Shown: positions 1-6,113 of the stretch, piece by piece
Layout of the letters: each line of letters opens with the position of its first letter
Position numbering within the stretch: position 1 is the stretch's first letter
DNA from: Verrucomicrobiota bacterium
GTDB taxonomy: Bacteria; Verrucomicrobiota; Verrucomicrobiia; Opitutales; Opitutaceae
Assembly (NCBI GenBank): GCA_023457715.1
Contig: JAEWKR010000007.1
Location: 1 to 6,689, forward strand
Reading direction: 5' to 3'
DNA: 6,689 nucleotides
Translations under genes and position numbers: made by a program
The notes under the pieces: generated by a model
Seen by the model: only the letters and a program-made list of their open reading frames with translations
What the model was told of the DNA's origin: nothing
The model's database searches: none

Positions 1-30
1 ACGCGATGAACAGGTTTGTCCAAGGACCGA

Positions 31-38
<8 letters not shown>
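1..38. repeat. Left copy of 38-base terminal direct repeat
   Basis: The first 38 bases are identical to the last 38 bases of the window (6652-6689). The copy begins ACGCGATGAACAGG and ends GAGCCTCCGT. It runs straight into the CACAGAG-type repeat that follows, so it looks like the core of one larger repeat element. The identity is seen directly. Whether it means two genomic copies or an assembly overlap of one copy cannot be decided from the sequence. Confidence 0.9.
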
Positions 39-192
<154 letters not shown>

Positions 193-273
193 GGATGGGC
201 GGCTATCCGAATGTAGCGAAGAGCGCCAGCGATTCGATAACGGGCGTCGGCGGGCTCTGAGTCTGTGGCTCGC

Positions 274-301
274 TCTGAAATCTGAAATCTGAAATCTAAA
301 A
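274..301. repeat. Short heptanucleotide tandem array, TCTGAAA
   Basis: Four consecutive 7-base units: three exact TCTGAAA (274-280, 281-287, 288-294) and a final TCTAAAA (295-301). On the minus strand the same bases give the T-rich tail after the hairpin that follows the ABC gene, so the repeat may contribute to termination. Confidence 0.8.
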
Positions 302-317
302 TGCCCGCGAAGCGGGC
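297..317 (-). terminator. Probable intrinsic terminator of the ABC ATPase gene
   Basis: On the minus strand, starting 4 bases past the stop codon, a hairpin GCCCGC-TTC-GCGGGC (317-303) is followed by ATTTTAGATTTC. The stem has six perfect GC pairs and a 3-base loop. The T tract is short and interrupted, so termination strength is uncertain. Its position right behind the stop codon suggests the ATPase gene ends its transcript here rather than continuing into permease genes. Confidence 0.6.
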
Positions 318-321
318 GGAC

Positions 322-1320
322 TCACGCACTCGCGAACAACTCGGCTATCACTTCTTCGAGGGGGATGTCTTCGATCGAAATGTCGGCAACGGGCCCGGTG
401 CTGAGGATCTCCTGCGACACGGCGACGACGTTTTCGCTGGGTACGCGAAGCGTGAATTTTCCGTCCTCGGTGCGGGTGGTGGCCGCGTACTGCGACTGCC
501 AGGTGTCGGGGAAGGCGCGGGTCGTCGACTCGCCCGCACCGATCGGCTCCGGCAGGAAGGTGATCGTCTTCTTCCGCGCACCGCCGGCGGTCTCGAGCTT
601 CGCCAACGCGCCGTCGTAGATCTTGCGGCCTTTGTGAATGACGACCACGCGTTCACAGAGCTGCTGGATGTCGGCCATGTAGTGGCTCGTCAGGAGGATG
701 GTGACCTTGTAGCGGCGATTGTAGTCGCGGAGGAACTGGCGCACCGCCTTCTGCGAGACCACGTCGAGACCGATCGTCGGTTCGTCGAGGAAGAGAACGC
801 GGGGACGATGGAGAAGGGCGGCAATCAGCTCCATCTTCATGCGTTCGCCGAGGGAAAGCTCGCGGACCATGACGTTCAGCTTCTTGCCGACATCCAGCAG
901 GGCGACGAGCTCGTCGAGCGTGGTCTTGAACTGGTCCTGCGGGATGCCGTAGATCGCGCGCAGCAGGTGGAACGACTCGATGGCGGGAAGATCCCACCAC
1001 AGCTGGTTCTTCTGGCCCAGAACGAGGGCGAAGATGCGACGGTACGCATTCTCGCGCTTCGTCGGATCGAAACCCGCGACGCGGGCTTTGCCGCTGGTCG
1101 GGTAGATCAAGCCCGACAGCATTTTCAACGTGGTGGTCTTGCCGGCGCCATTCGGGCCGAGGAACCCGACAAACTCGCCCTCGCCGATGTGGAAGGAGAT
1201 ATCATTGGCCGCGAGCGTCTCCTCGAACTGGCGATGAAACAGCCCCTTCACGCCACCCCAGAAACCGGGTTGTTTCTTGTAGGTGCGGAACGCGCGGGTG
1301 AGGTGCTCGACTTCGATCAT
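322..1320 (-). CDS. ABC-2 type exporter ATP-binding protein (COG4586-like)
   Basis: A 332-residue cytoplasmic ATPase expected to power an ABC-2 membrane permease. Visible motifs: Walker A GPNGAGKTT (55-63), Q-loop glutamine in LGQKNQLWWD (about 103), signature LSLGE (156-160), Walker B VLFLDEP (175-181), D-loop GLD (184-186) and H-loop His213 in TSHYM. The FWGGVKGLFHR stretch near residue 20 and the QLWWDLPA segment are typical of the COG4586 subfamily, whose usual partners are ABC-2 permeases; the substrate is unknown. Residues from about 250 form a C-terminal regulatory-type extension. I chose Met at 1320 (MIEVEHL) because an upstream frame to 1521 only translates intergenic repeats. No Shine-Dalgarno precedes this start. 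No permease gene lies next to it in the window. Confidence 0.92.
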   Translation of the reverse strand: MIEVEHLTRAFRTYKKQPGFWGGVKGLFHRQFEETLAANDISFHIGEGEFVGFLGPNGAGKTTTLKMLSGLIYPTSGKARVAGFDPTKRENAYRRIFALVLGQKNQLWWDLPAIESFHLLRAIYGIPQDQFKTTLDELVALLDVGKKLNVMVRELSLGERMKMELIAALLHRPRVLFLDEPTIGLDVVSQKAVRQFLRDYNRRYKVTILLTSHYMADIQQLCERVVVIHKGRKIYDGALAKLETAGGARKKTITFLPEPIGAGESTTRAFPDTWQSQYAATTRTEDGKFTLRVPSENVVAVSQEILSTGPVADISIEDIPLEEVIAELFASA

Positions 1321-1377
1321 GGAAGCCGCGAATGAAGCGGGGTTTGGCGCGGAAGACAAGGAGGTGAGCGTGAGGGA

Positions 1378-1592
1378 AAGGGACCCAAGGGAAGAAAGGG
1401 ACCCAAGGGACCCAAGGGACCTAAGAAGGGGCAGCGAATGCGCCCAACGGCGGATTGCTCCTCGCCGGATGCAGAAGAAGTGCCCGCGAATCACGCAAAT
1501 CGTCGCGAAGAAGGAGGACACAGCTCCTGTGGTTCGCGGGCGACTGCTTAGGTCCCTTGCGTCGTTTAGGTCCCTTTCCTCCCTTAGGTCCC
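1378..1592. repeat. Nested palindromic intergenic repeat with 9-base units (AAGGGACCY)
   Basis: The gap between surE and the ABC gene is largely one repeat structure. The left arm (1378-1431) is six 9-base registers, four of them AAGGGACCC or AAGGGACCT. The right arm (1548-1592) is five registers, three of them TTAGGTCCC, the reverse complement of AAGGGACCY plus neighbours. Inside is a second inverted pair, GTGCCCGCGAATCAC (1480-1494) against GTGGTTCGCGGGCGAC (1529-1544). At the centre is a small hairpin CACAG-CTC-CTGTG (1519-1531). A transcript reading through from surE could fold it into a long stem. There is no U tract, so I do not call it a terminator. Confidence 0.8.
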
Positions 1593-1602
1593 TTCCCCCC
1601 CC

Positions 1603-2382
1603 TCAGTGCCCGAGCTTCTTATAATCCAGCACGGTGTGGCTGATGTGGCCGGCGGTGAGGGCGGCGCGGTCAGTCAGGGGCGAGGGCGGGGAAAGGTCGT
1701 CGCCGCGGCGGAAGACGAGACGGTGGCTGCCTTCGTCGTCGGCGGGAGTGAACAGACCAGGGACCACGACTTGCGCGGGGACGGTCCGGCGGACCTCCGA
1801 GGCCAGGGTGCACGGGAGGGGAAAGTTGACGTTGTGGACGACGAAGCTGTTGCGCGGCGTGGCGGCCAGCAACTGGGGTGCAAGCCGCGCGGCGTGGGTC
1901 GCGGAGGCTTGGAGCGTGGCGGCGAGCGCAGGGTCGGGCACGTCGCCGGCCGCGCGCAGGGCTTCGTAGACTTCGCTGGTGAGATCCTGGGAAAACGCGA
2001 CTGCAGGCAGGCCGTGGAGCGCTCCTTCCCAGGCGCCCGCGATCGTGCCGCTGGCGATGATGAAACCGAGGCTGGCGTTGAGCCCCATGTTGATGCCGCT
2101 GACCACGCCATCGAGGCAGCAATCGGCCGGCAAGAGATGCCCGACCGCGATGTTCACGGCATCGCTCGGGGTGCCGTCGACGATCCAGGTGCGACATCCC
2201 AGTTGGCGGTCGCAGCCGACGGCCTGCACCTTCCGGCTCCGCGATTTCGCTGCGCCGACCCAGCTCTGCTCGTGCTTCGGGGCGACCAGAAAGAGCTCGT
2301 GGCCGGCCTCGACGAGGGCACGCACCAGCACGTGCAGGAATGGGCTGTCGATGCCGTCGTCGTTGGTGACCAGGAGGCGCAT
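1603..2382 (-). CDS. surE: 5'/3'-nucleotidase SurE
   Basis: A 259-residue SurE-family metal-dependent phosphatase, which in characterised members dephosphorylates nucleoside monophosphates and short polyphosphates in the cytoplasm; length is normal. The N-terminal VTNDDGIDSP (5-14) supplies Asp8 and Asp9. Ser40 in HEQSW and Asn98 in VVSGINMG match the other metal-site residues. GTPSDAVNIA (70-79), SGTIAGAWEG (111-120), HNVNFP (183-188) and TDRAALTAGHIS (237-248) complete the family pattern. The usual LGxDVxYSGT stretch reads SLGFIIASGT here, so this is a divergent member. Met at 2382 starts exactly at the family's conserved N-terminus. No Shine-Dalgarno is visible. It stands alone, with repeat-rich gaps of 282 bases to the ABC gene and 450 bases from pnp. 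Confidence 0.93.
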   Translation of the reverse strand: MRLLVTNDDGIDSPFLHVLVRALVEAGHELFLVAPKHEQSWVGAAKSRSRKVQAVGCDRQLGCRTWIVDGTPSDAVNIAVGHLLPADCCLDGVVSGINMGLNASLGFIIASGTIAGAWEGALHGLPAVAFSQDLTSEVYEALRAAGDVPDPALAATLQASATHAARLAPQLLAATPRNSFVVHNVNFPLPCTLASEVRRTVPAQVVVPGLFTPADDEGSHRLVFRRGDDLSPPSPLTDRAALTAGHISHTVLDYKKLGH

Positions 2383-2452
2383 GGGTGGCGGAAGGCGGAA
2401 GGCGTTAATTGTCAGGCTTGAGGCGCCAGGCGGTAGGGCAGGACGGCAGAGC

Positions 2453-2530
2453 GTTCTGGGTTTTGAGTTTCGGGCTGGGTTTTGAGTTCTGGGTTCCGTA
2501 ACTCAAAACCCAAAACCCAGAACTCAAAAC
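2453..2530. repeat. Heptad array folding back on itself (GTTTTGA/GTTCTGG and AACTCAA/AACCCAA)
   Basis: From 2453 the sequence parses into 7-base units GTTCTGG, GTTTTGA, GTTTCGG, a 5-base break, then GTTTTGA, GTTCTGG and GTTCCGT. From 2500 the orientation flips: AACTCAA, AACCCAA, AACCCAG, AACTCAA and AAC. The two halves are inverted, for example GGGTTTTGAGTT (2477-2488) pairs with AACTCAAAACCC (2500-2511) across a loop of about 11 bases. It lies about 70 bases upstream of surE. I see no gene in 2383-2832, only this array, the REP-like pair, the pnp terminator and a second array. Confidence 0.85.
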
Positions 2531-2623
2531 TATCACTGCGGCGGAATAAAGGTATAAGGCGGTCCCACGTATCGAGGTTAGCAGGACCTCATTTTGAGCA
2601 ACACGGGCCGAAGGGCGAAGATG

Positions 2624-2722
2624 GGGTACGTAGTCCCGCCTTCAGGCGGAAGGATGGGGCGCGCACGCGACGATCCGCCAACCACGCCAGGGCATTCCGC
2701 CTGAAGGCGGGACTACGTACCC
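2624..2722. repeat. REP-like pair: perfect 28-base inverted repeat
   Basis: Arms 2624-2651 and 2695-2722 are perfect reverse complements around a 43-base centre. Each arm contains its own small hairpin, CCGCCT-TC-AGGCGG, preceded by GTAG in each arm's own orientation. A GTAG head before an imperfect palindrome is the layout of REP sequences mobilised by RAYT (Y1/TnpA_REP) transposases, and two in inverted orientation resemble a BIME. The structure is seen directly; the link to RAYT is inferred, since no transposase gene is in the window. It sits just downstream of the pnp terminator, outside coding sequence, as such elements usually do. Confidence 0.8.
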
Positions 2723-2752
2723 AAGCCCCACGCGCGGGCGATAGACCGCGAC

Positions 2753-2784
2753 AAAAAAGCCGCGACCCGGGTGGGTCGCGGCTT
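2753..2784 (-). terminator. Strong intrinsic terminator of pnp
   Basis: On the minus strand, 48 bases past the pnp stop, a 12-base-pair perfect stem (AAGCCGCGACCC against GGGTCGCGGCTT, 2784-2757, loop ACCC) runs into a tract of six T (2758-2753). This is a textbook rho-independent terminator and marks the end of the pnp transcript. The stem shares the GCGACCC/GGGTCGC core with the hairpin after rpsO. Confidence 0.93.
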
Positions 2785-2801
2785 CGAGAGTCGCAGCGGC
2801 A

Positions 2802-2836
2802 AGCTTAACGCCTACCGCCTAGAGCTTATCGCTTAC
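2802..2836. repeat. Heptad array overlapping the pnp stop codon
   Basis: Read on the minus strand: GTAAGCG, ATAAGCT, CTAGGCG, GTAGGCG, TTAAGCT, five consecutive 7-base units of form NTARGCK. The first unit contains the TAA stop codon of pnp (2835-2833), so the array begins within one base of the end of the coding region. Confidence 0.7.
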
Positions 2837-5007
2837 GGAATGTCCGACGTGGCGGGCGACGGAACCGGCTTCTGTTCCATCTCCTTGACCGCGGCTTTGC
2901 GGGAGAGACGGACCTTGCCGGACTTTTCGTCGATGCCGACGCACTTCACCCAGATCATCTCGCCCATCTTCACGACGTCCTCGGTGCGGCGGACGCGGAA
3001 GTCGGCAAGTTCGCTGATATGGCACAGACCTTCCTTGCCCGGGATGCACTCCACGAAGCAGCCGAAGTCCTTGATGCCGGTGACGCGGCCGTGATAGATC
3101 TTGCCCACTTCGATCGGCTGGCCGCCGCCGCAGAGGGAATCGATCTCGCTGATGGCGCGAGCCATCGCGTCGGCGTTGTTCGAGTAGATGAACACCTTGC
3201 CGGAGTCGTCTTCCGCGATGTCGATCTGCGCGCCGGTCGTTTCCGTGATGCGGCGGATCGTCTTGCCGCCGGGCCCGATGAGCAGGCCGATCTTTTCGGG
3301 ATCGATCTGGATCGTCTGGATGCGCGGCGCATAGGTGCTGAGGTCGGCACGCGGCGCCGGGAGCGCGCCGAGCATGACCTTCAGGATTTCAATGCGGGCG
3401 TCGCGCGCCTGCATGATCGCGACCTTGGCGATTTCGAACGGCAGGCCGTTGATCTTCAGGTCGAGTTGGAAGCCGGTGATGCCCTTGGTGGTGCCGGCGA
3501 GCTTGAAGTCCATGTCACCGAAGTGGTCTTCCTCACCGAGGATGTCGGTGATCGTGACCCATTTCGCGATCGAGCCGTCGGCGGCGCTTTCCGTCATCAG
3601 GCCGCAGGAAATGCCCGCGACTGGAGCGATGATCGGAACGCCGGCGTCCATCAGCGAGAGACAGCCGCCGCAGATCGACGCCATCGACGTCGAGCCGTTG
3701 GAGGCCATGATCTCGGAGGTGACGCGGATCGAATAGGGGAAGACATCCTCGGGCGGCAGCACCGGCACGAGCGAACGCTCGGCGAGGGCGCCGTGGCCGA
3801 CTTCGCGGCGACCCGGAGCGCCGAAGCGGCCCGTCTCACCGACCGAGAACGGCGGGAAGTTGTAATGCAGGATGAAGCTCTTGGAGGTGGCACCGCCGGT
3901 GAGGCCGTCCATGTCCTGCGCTTCCTTGGTCGGCCCGAGGGTCGTGAGGGCGATGTTCTGGGTGTCGCCGCGTTGGAACGACGCGGAGCCGTGCACGCGC
4001 GGGAGCACGCCGACCTCGGCATGCAGCGGACGGATGTCGCGCTGGCCGCGGCCGTCGGAGCGAATGCCCTTTTCGAGGACGTTCTGGCGGTACGCCTTGT
4101 ACTGGAGGTCCTCGAACACGACGTTCAGGTCCACGTCGGTGAACTTGTCGGCGCCGAGTTCGGCGGTGAGCGCGGCCTTGGCTTCCTCCTTGAGCAGCTT
4201 CACGGCGGCGCTGCGCTGGGCCTTCTCCTTGCCGAAGATGGCGTCAACCAGGCGCTGGGCGGGAACGACGCGCTCGATGATGGCGCGGGCCTGGGGCGTG
4301 GCGCCGACCAGCGGGAACGTGGCCTTGGTCTTGCCGGCGAGGCGTTGCAGTTCCTCGATGGCGGCGATGATCGGCTGGATGGACTGGTGACCGAATTCGA
4401 GCGCCTTGATGAACTCCTCCTCGGGCAGCTGATCCGCCGAGCCTTCGATCATGAGCATGTCCTTCTTCGTGCCGACGTAGATCAGGTCGAGCGAGGAGGA
4501 GAACATCTGCTCGATCGTCGGATTGGCGACGAACTGGCCGTCGATCAGGGCAACGCGGACGCAGCCGATCGGCCCGTTCCACGGAATGTCGGAGATCGCG
4601 AGGGCGGCGCTGGCGCCGTTGACCATCGGGATATCGGCCTCATTCTTCTGGTCGGCCGACATCAGCTGGCCGATGATCTGCACTTCGTTCAGCAGCCCCT
4701 CGGGAAAAAGCGGGCGGCACGGACGATCGCACAGGCGCGAGGTGAGAATTTCCTTCTCGGACGGGCGGCCTTCACGCTTGAAATAGCCGCCGGGGAACCG
4801 ACCGGCCGCGGCATACTTTTCGCGGTAGTCGACCGTAAGGGGGAACCAGTCCTGGCCCGGCTTCGTGGTTTGGGCGATACAGGCGGTGACGAAGACATTC
4901 GTCTCGCCGACGGTGACATTCACCGCGCCATTCGCGAGATTCGCGTAGGTGCCGGTGGAGAACGTGATCCCGAGACCGGGCACGGTGACTTGATGTTTCT
5001 GCTTCAT
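2833..5007 (-). CDS. pnp: Polynucleotide phosphorylase (polyribonucleotide nucleotidyltransferase)
   Basis: A 724-residue PNPase, a 3'-to-5' phosphorolytic exoribonuclease that acts as a trimer in RNA turnover. Domains in order: first RNase PH-like domain (about 10-145, with REKYAAAGRFPGG and REGRPSEKE), helical linker (about 240-315), second RNase PH-like domain (about 318-545), KH domain (about 563-620, with IGLLIGPGGKTI), and S1 domain (about 632-704, with FGCFVECIPGKEGLCHIS). The likely catalytic or metal aspartates are Asp494 and Asp500 in EDHFGDMDFK. The phosphate-site loop reads NGSTSMAS where many homologues have NGSSSMAS. Met at 5007 gives the family N-terminus; no good Shine-Dalgarno precedes it. 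It lies downstream of rpsO, the conserved order, but behind a hairpin and a long structured leader. Confidence 0.99.
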   Translation of the reverse strand: MKQKHQVTVPGLGITFSTGTYANLANGAVNVTVGETNVFVTACIAQTTKPGQDWFPLTVDYREKYAAAGRFPGGYFKREGRPSEKEILTSRLCDRPCRPLFPEGLLNEVQIIGQLMSADQKNEADIPMVNGASAALAISDIPWNGPIGCVRVALIDGQFVANPTIEQMFSSSLDLIYVGTKKDMLMIEGSADQLPEEEFIKALEFGHQSIQPIIAAIEELQRLAGKTKATFPLVGATPQARAIIERVVPAQRLVDAIFGKEKAQRSAAVKLLKEEAKAALTAELGADKFTDVDLNVVFEDLQYKAYRQNVLEKGIRSDGRGQRDIRPLHAEVGVLPRVHGSASFQRGDTQNIALTTLGPTKEAQDMDGLTGGATSKSFILHYNFPPFSVGETGRFGAPGRREVGHGALAERSLVPVLPPEDVFPYSIRVTSEIMASNGSTSMASICGGCLSLMDAGVPIIAPVAGISCGLMTESAADGSIAKWVTITDILGEEDHFGDMDFKLAGTTKGITGFQLDLKINGLPFEIAKVAIMQARDARIEILKVMLGALPAPRADLSTYAPRIQTIQIDPEKIGLLIGPGGKTIRRITETTGAQIDIAEDDSGKVFIYSNNADAMARAISEIDSLCGGGQPIEVGKIYHGRVTGIKDFGCFVECIPGKEGLCHISELADFRVRRTEDVVKMGEMIWVKCVGIDEKSGKVRLSRKAAVKEMEQKPVPSPATSDIP

Positions 5008-5365
5008 TTCGAACTTTCGTAGACGGCGCGTGGTGCGGATAGGACGGAACGGACAGCGCCACGCCGCTGGGTCGTTCCGTTGGGCTGCGGTCAGGAGTTC
5101 GTTCGGGCCACCGGGTTTCGCTCAGGGCGAAACGGTCAGGTGAGCTTTGGCGGGGCGCGAAGCGCCGGCGTCGTACCCACCCGGAGGTGGCGTCTGCTGA
5201 ACTTTGACTGCAGCAGCAGTGGCGGAGCCACTGCGGAGCTAAAAAAGGGGGAAAGGGCCTGGCCCTTGGCATCTGCTCGCCGCGGCGAGAGATTTCGGTT
5301 TGGCGCCCTGAACGGTCAGAGCAACAAGCGGAAATGTCCCGACCGGTTTCGAGTGTCGTAAAGAC
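5008..5365 (-). promoter_or_regulatory. Structured 5' leader of pnp
   Basis: This 358-base stretch has no convincing gene. Minus-strand RNA would form a row of hairpins. Nearest pnp is ACGGAACG/CGTTCCGT (5080-5044) enclosing CAGCG/CGCTG. Upstream of it come GTTTCGC/GCGAAAC (5133-5115), GGCGC-TTC-GCGCC (5166-5154), CCACC-TCCG-GGTGG (5190-5177) and GCAGTGGC-TCC-GCCACTGC (5234-5216). Furthest upstream, AAGGGC-CAG-GCCCTT (5267-5253) is followed six bases later by six T (5246-5241), a possible attenuator. In E. coli the pnp leader stem is cut by RNase III and used for autoregulation by PNPase. A similar role here is inference. No confident promoter was found. Confidence 0.5.
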
Positions 5366-5396
5366 AACGGGCGACCCGCGGATCGGGTCGCCCGTT
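5366..5396 (-). terminator. Hairpin terminator candidate between rpsO and pnp
   Basis: A perfect 12-base-pair stem, AACGGGCGACCC against GGGTCGCCCGTT with loop GATCCGC, starts 15 bases after the rpsO stop on the minus strand. The following bases are GTCTTTACG, only a weak T tract. It may terminate part of the rpsO transcript, or act as an mRNA-stabilising or processing hairpin in an rpsO-pnp transcript. Confidence 0.7.
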
Positions 5397-5410
5397 AGGT
5401 GCAAAGGAAG

Positions 5411-5677
5411 TTACCGACGGAGGCTTAGCTTCTGAAGGAGCTCGTTGTACTTCGGCAGGTTATGGCGTTTGAGGTAGTCGAGCAGCTTGCGACGGCGCGA
5501 AGCCATCTGGAGCAGCCCCCGGCGGGAGTGGAAGTCCTTGCGGTGCGTCCGCAGGTGTTCGGTGAGGTGATTGATGCGAGCGGTCAGCAGAGCGACCTGC
5601 ACTTCACACGAACCGGTATCCTTCTCGTGGATTTTGTATTCTGCGATGATCTCGGGCTTAACAACAGGTGTAGACAT
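5411..5677 (-). CDS. rpsO: 30S ribosomal protein S15
   Basis: An 88-residue S15, a primary binder of 16S rRNA in assembly of the small-subunit platform. Family hallmarks are clear: DTGSCEVQVALLTARINHL near residues 22-40, then HRKDFHSRRGLL, and RRRKLLDYLKR followed by the terminal LSLRR. The length is one residue short of the common 89. I chose Met at 5677 (MSTPVVKPEII); an upstream in-frame Met at 5731 would add an 18-residue basic tail unlike the family. There is no Shine-Dalgarno; the bases before the start are AACCACCAAACCA. pnp follows downstream, the conserved gene order. The upstream neighbour, a DUF721 gene, ends 436 bases away. Confidence 0.98.
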   Translation of the reverse strand: MSTPVVKPEIIAEYKIHEKDTGSCEVQVALLTARINHLTEHLRTHRKDFHSRRGLLQMASRRRKLLDYLKRHNLPKYNELLQKLSLRR

Positions 5678-5706
5678 TGGTTTGGTGGTTAATTTCACGA
5701 CTGTAG

Positions 5707-5759
5707 GGCACCTTTTCAGGCGCCGTGCCACCCGCGCCTCCCCGCTCGCAAAAGCGGGG
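5707..5759 (-). promoter_or_regulatory. Two hairpins in the rpsO leader
   Basis: On the minus strand CCCCGCT-TTTGCG-AGCGGGG (5759-5740) is followed by GGCAC...GTGCC (5729-5707), ending about 30 bases before the rpsO start. S15 represses its own mRNA through structured leaders in several phyla, with structures that differ between groups, so a regulatory role is possible. The hairpins are seen; the role is inference. The first hairpin could equally be another dispersed palindrome. The rest of 5678-5983 shows no gene; ACGCTCCC occurs twice as a direct repeat (5849-5856 and 5866-5873 on the complementary strand). Confidence 0.35.
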
Positions 5760-5983
5760 ACTTGCCGGCGTCACCGTTCCAATCCGACGGGATGCCGGAC
5801 CAGTCATGGTGGGACCCCGCAACCGACGGAAGCCCACTAACGCAGGGTGGGAGCGTTCTGAAACCGGGAGCGTCGCGCAAGAGAAATCTTGGCGCCGGCG
5901 GCGGTGGGCGGCGCCGGGGCGGGTAAGTGGATTTGCATCCAACTGCCAATTAACGGCGAAAGCGCGGCGGCCGGCGCAAACTT

Positions 5984-6093
5984 CAAATCCCAAAGGTCCA
6001 GGCTCCAAATAAAGTTCAAATCCCAGGTACCAAAGATTTGGGAATTGGATACTGGGATTTTTTTGGGATTTGGACGTTTGGAATTTGGGATTT
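5984..6093. repeat. Degenerate heptad array, CAAATCC/TTTGGGA inverted repeat
   Basis: The left half holds units such as CAAATCC, CAAAGGT, CCAGGCT and CCAAATA at 7-base steps from 5984, and CAAATCC, CAGGTAC, CAAAGAT from 6017. The right half is the opposite orientation: TTGGGAA (6038), TTGGATA (6045), CTGGGAT (6052), then TTGGGAT, TTGGACG, TTTGGAA and TTTGGGA from 6063 to 6090. AAATCCCAG (6018-6026) pairs with CTGGGATTT (6052-6060). The array ends 20 bases from the stop of the DUF721 gene, on its downstream side. Confidence 0.75.
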
Positions 6094-6113
6094 CCGCGCC
6101 GCGATCTTGGACC

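Noticed and set aside
301..1335. Plus-strand open frame of 344 codons opposite the ABC gene
   Set aside because: Antisense shadow of a gene with all ABC motifs; the composition is typical of a frame imposed by codon bias on the other strand.
1321..1521. 67-residue N-terminal extension of the ABC ATPase
   Set aside because: It translates the AAGGGACCY repeat (SLGSLGSLSSLGS) and lacks similarity to the family; Met at 1320 fits the family start.
1606..2421. Plus-strand open frame of 271 codons opposite surE
   Set aside because: Antisense shadow; surE on the minus strand has full family motifs.
3019..5022. Very long open frame on the plus strand (667 codons) opposite pnp
   Set aside because: It is the antisense shadow of a certain pnp gene in GC-rich DNA; the translation is low-complexity, rich in A, D, G and R, and matches no family I know.
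5080..5361. Small open frame (93 codons) on the plus strand in the rpsO-pnp gap
   Set aside because: It overlaps the hairpin-rich leader, has no recognisable domain and lies opposite to all other genes.
5008..5365. Known riboswitch or RNA gene in the pnp leader
   Set aside because: Hairpins are present, but I could not match them to any riboswitch consensus or tRNA; only a general structured leader is supported.
5678..5731. 18-residue N-terminal extension of S15
   Set aside because: S15 is about 89 residues in most bacteria and the 88-residue start at 5677 fits; the extension is basic leader translation.
5930..5965. Promoter upstream of rpsO (TTGGCA on the minus strand)
   Set aside because: The -35-like hexamer is good, but the hexamer 17 bases downstream (TTACCC) is a poor -10, so a promoter call is not supported.
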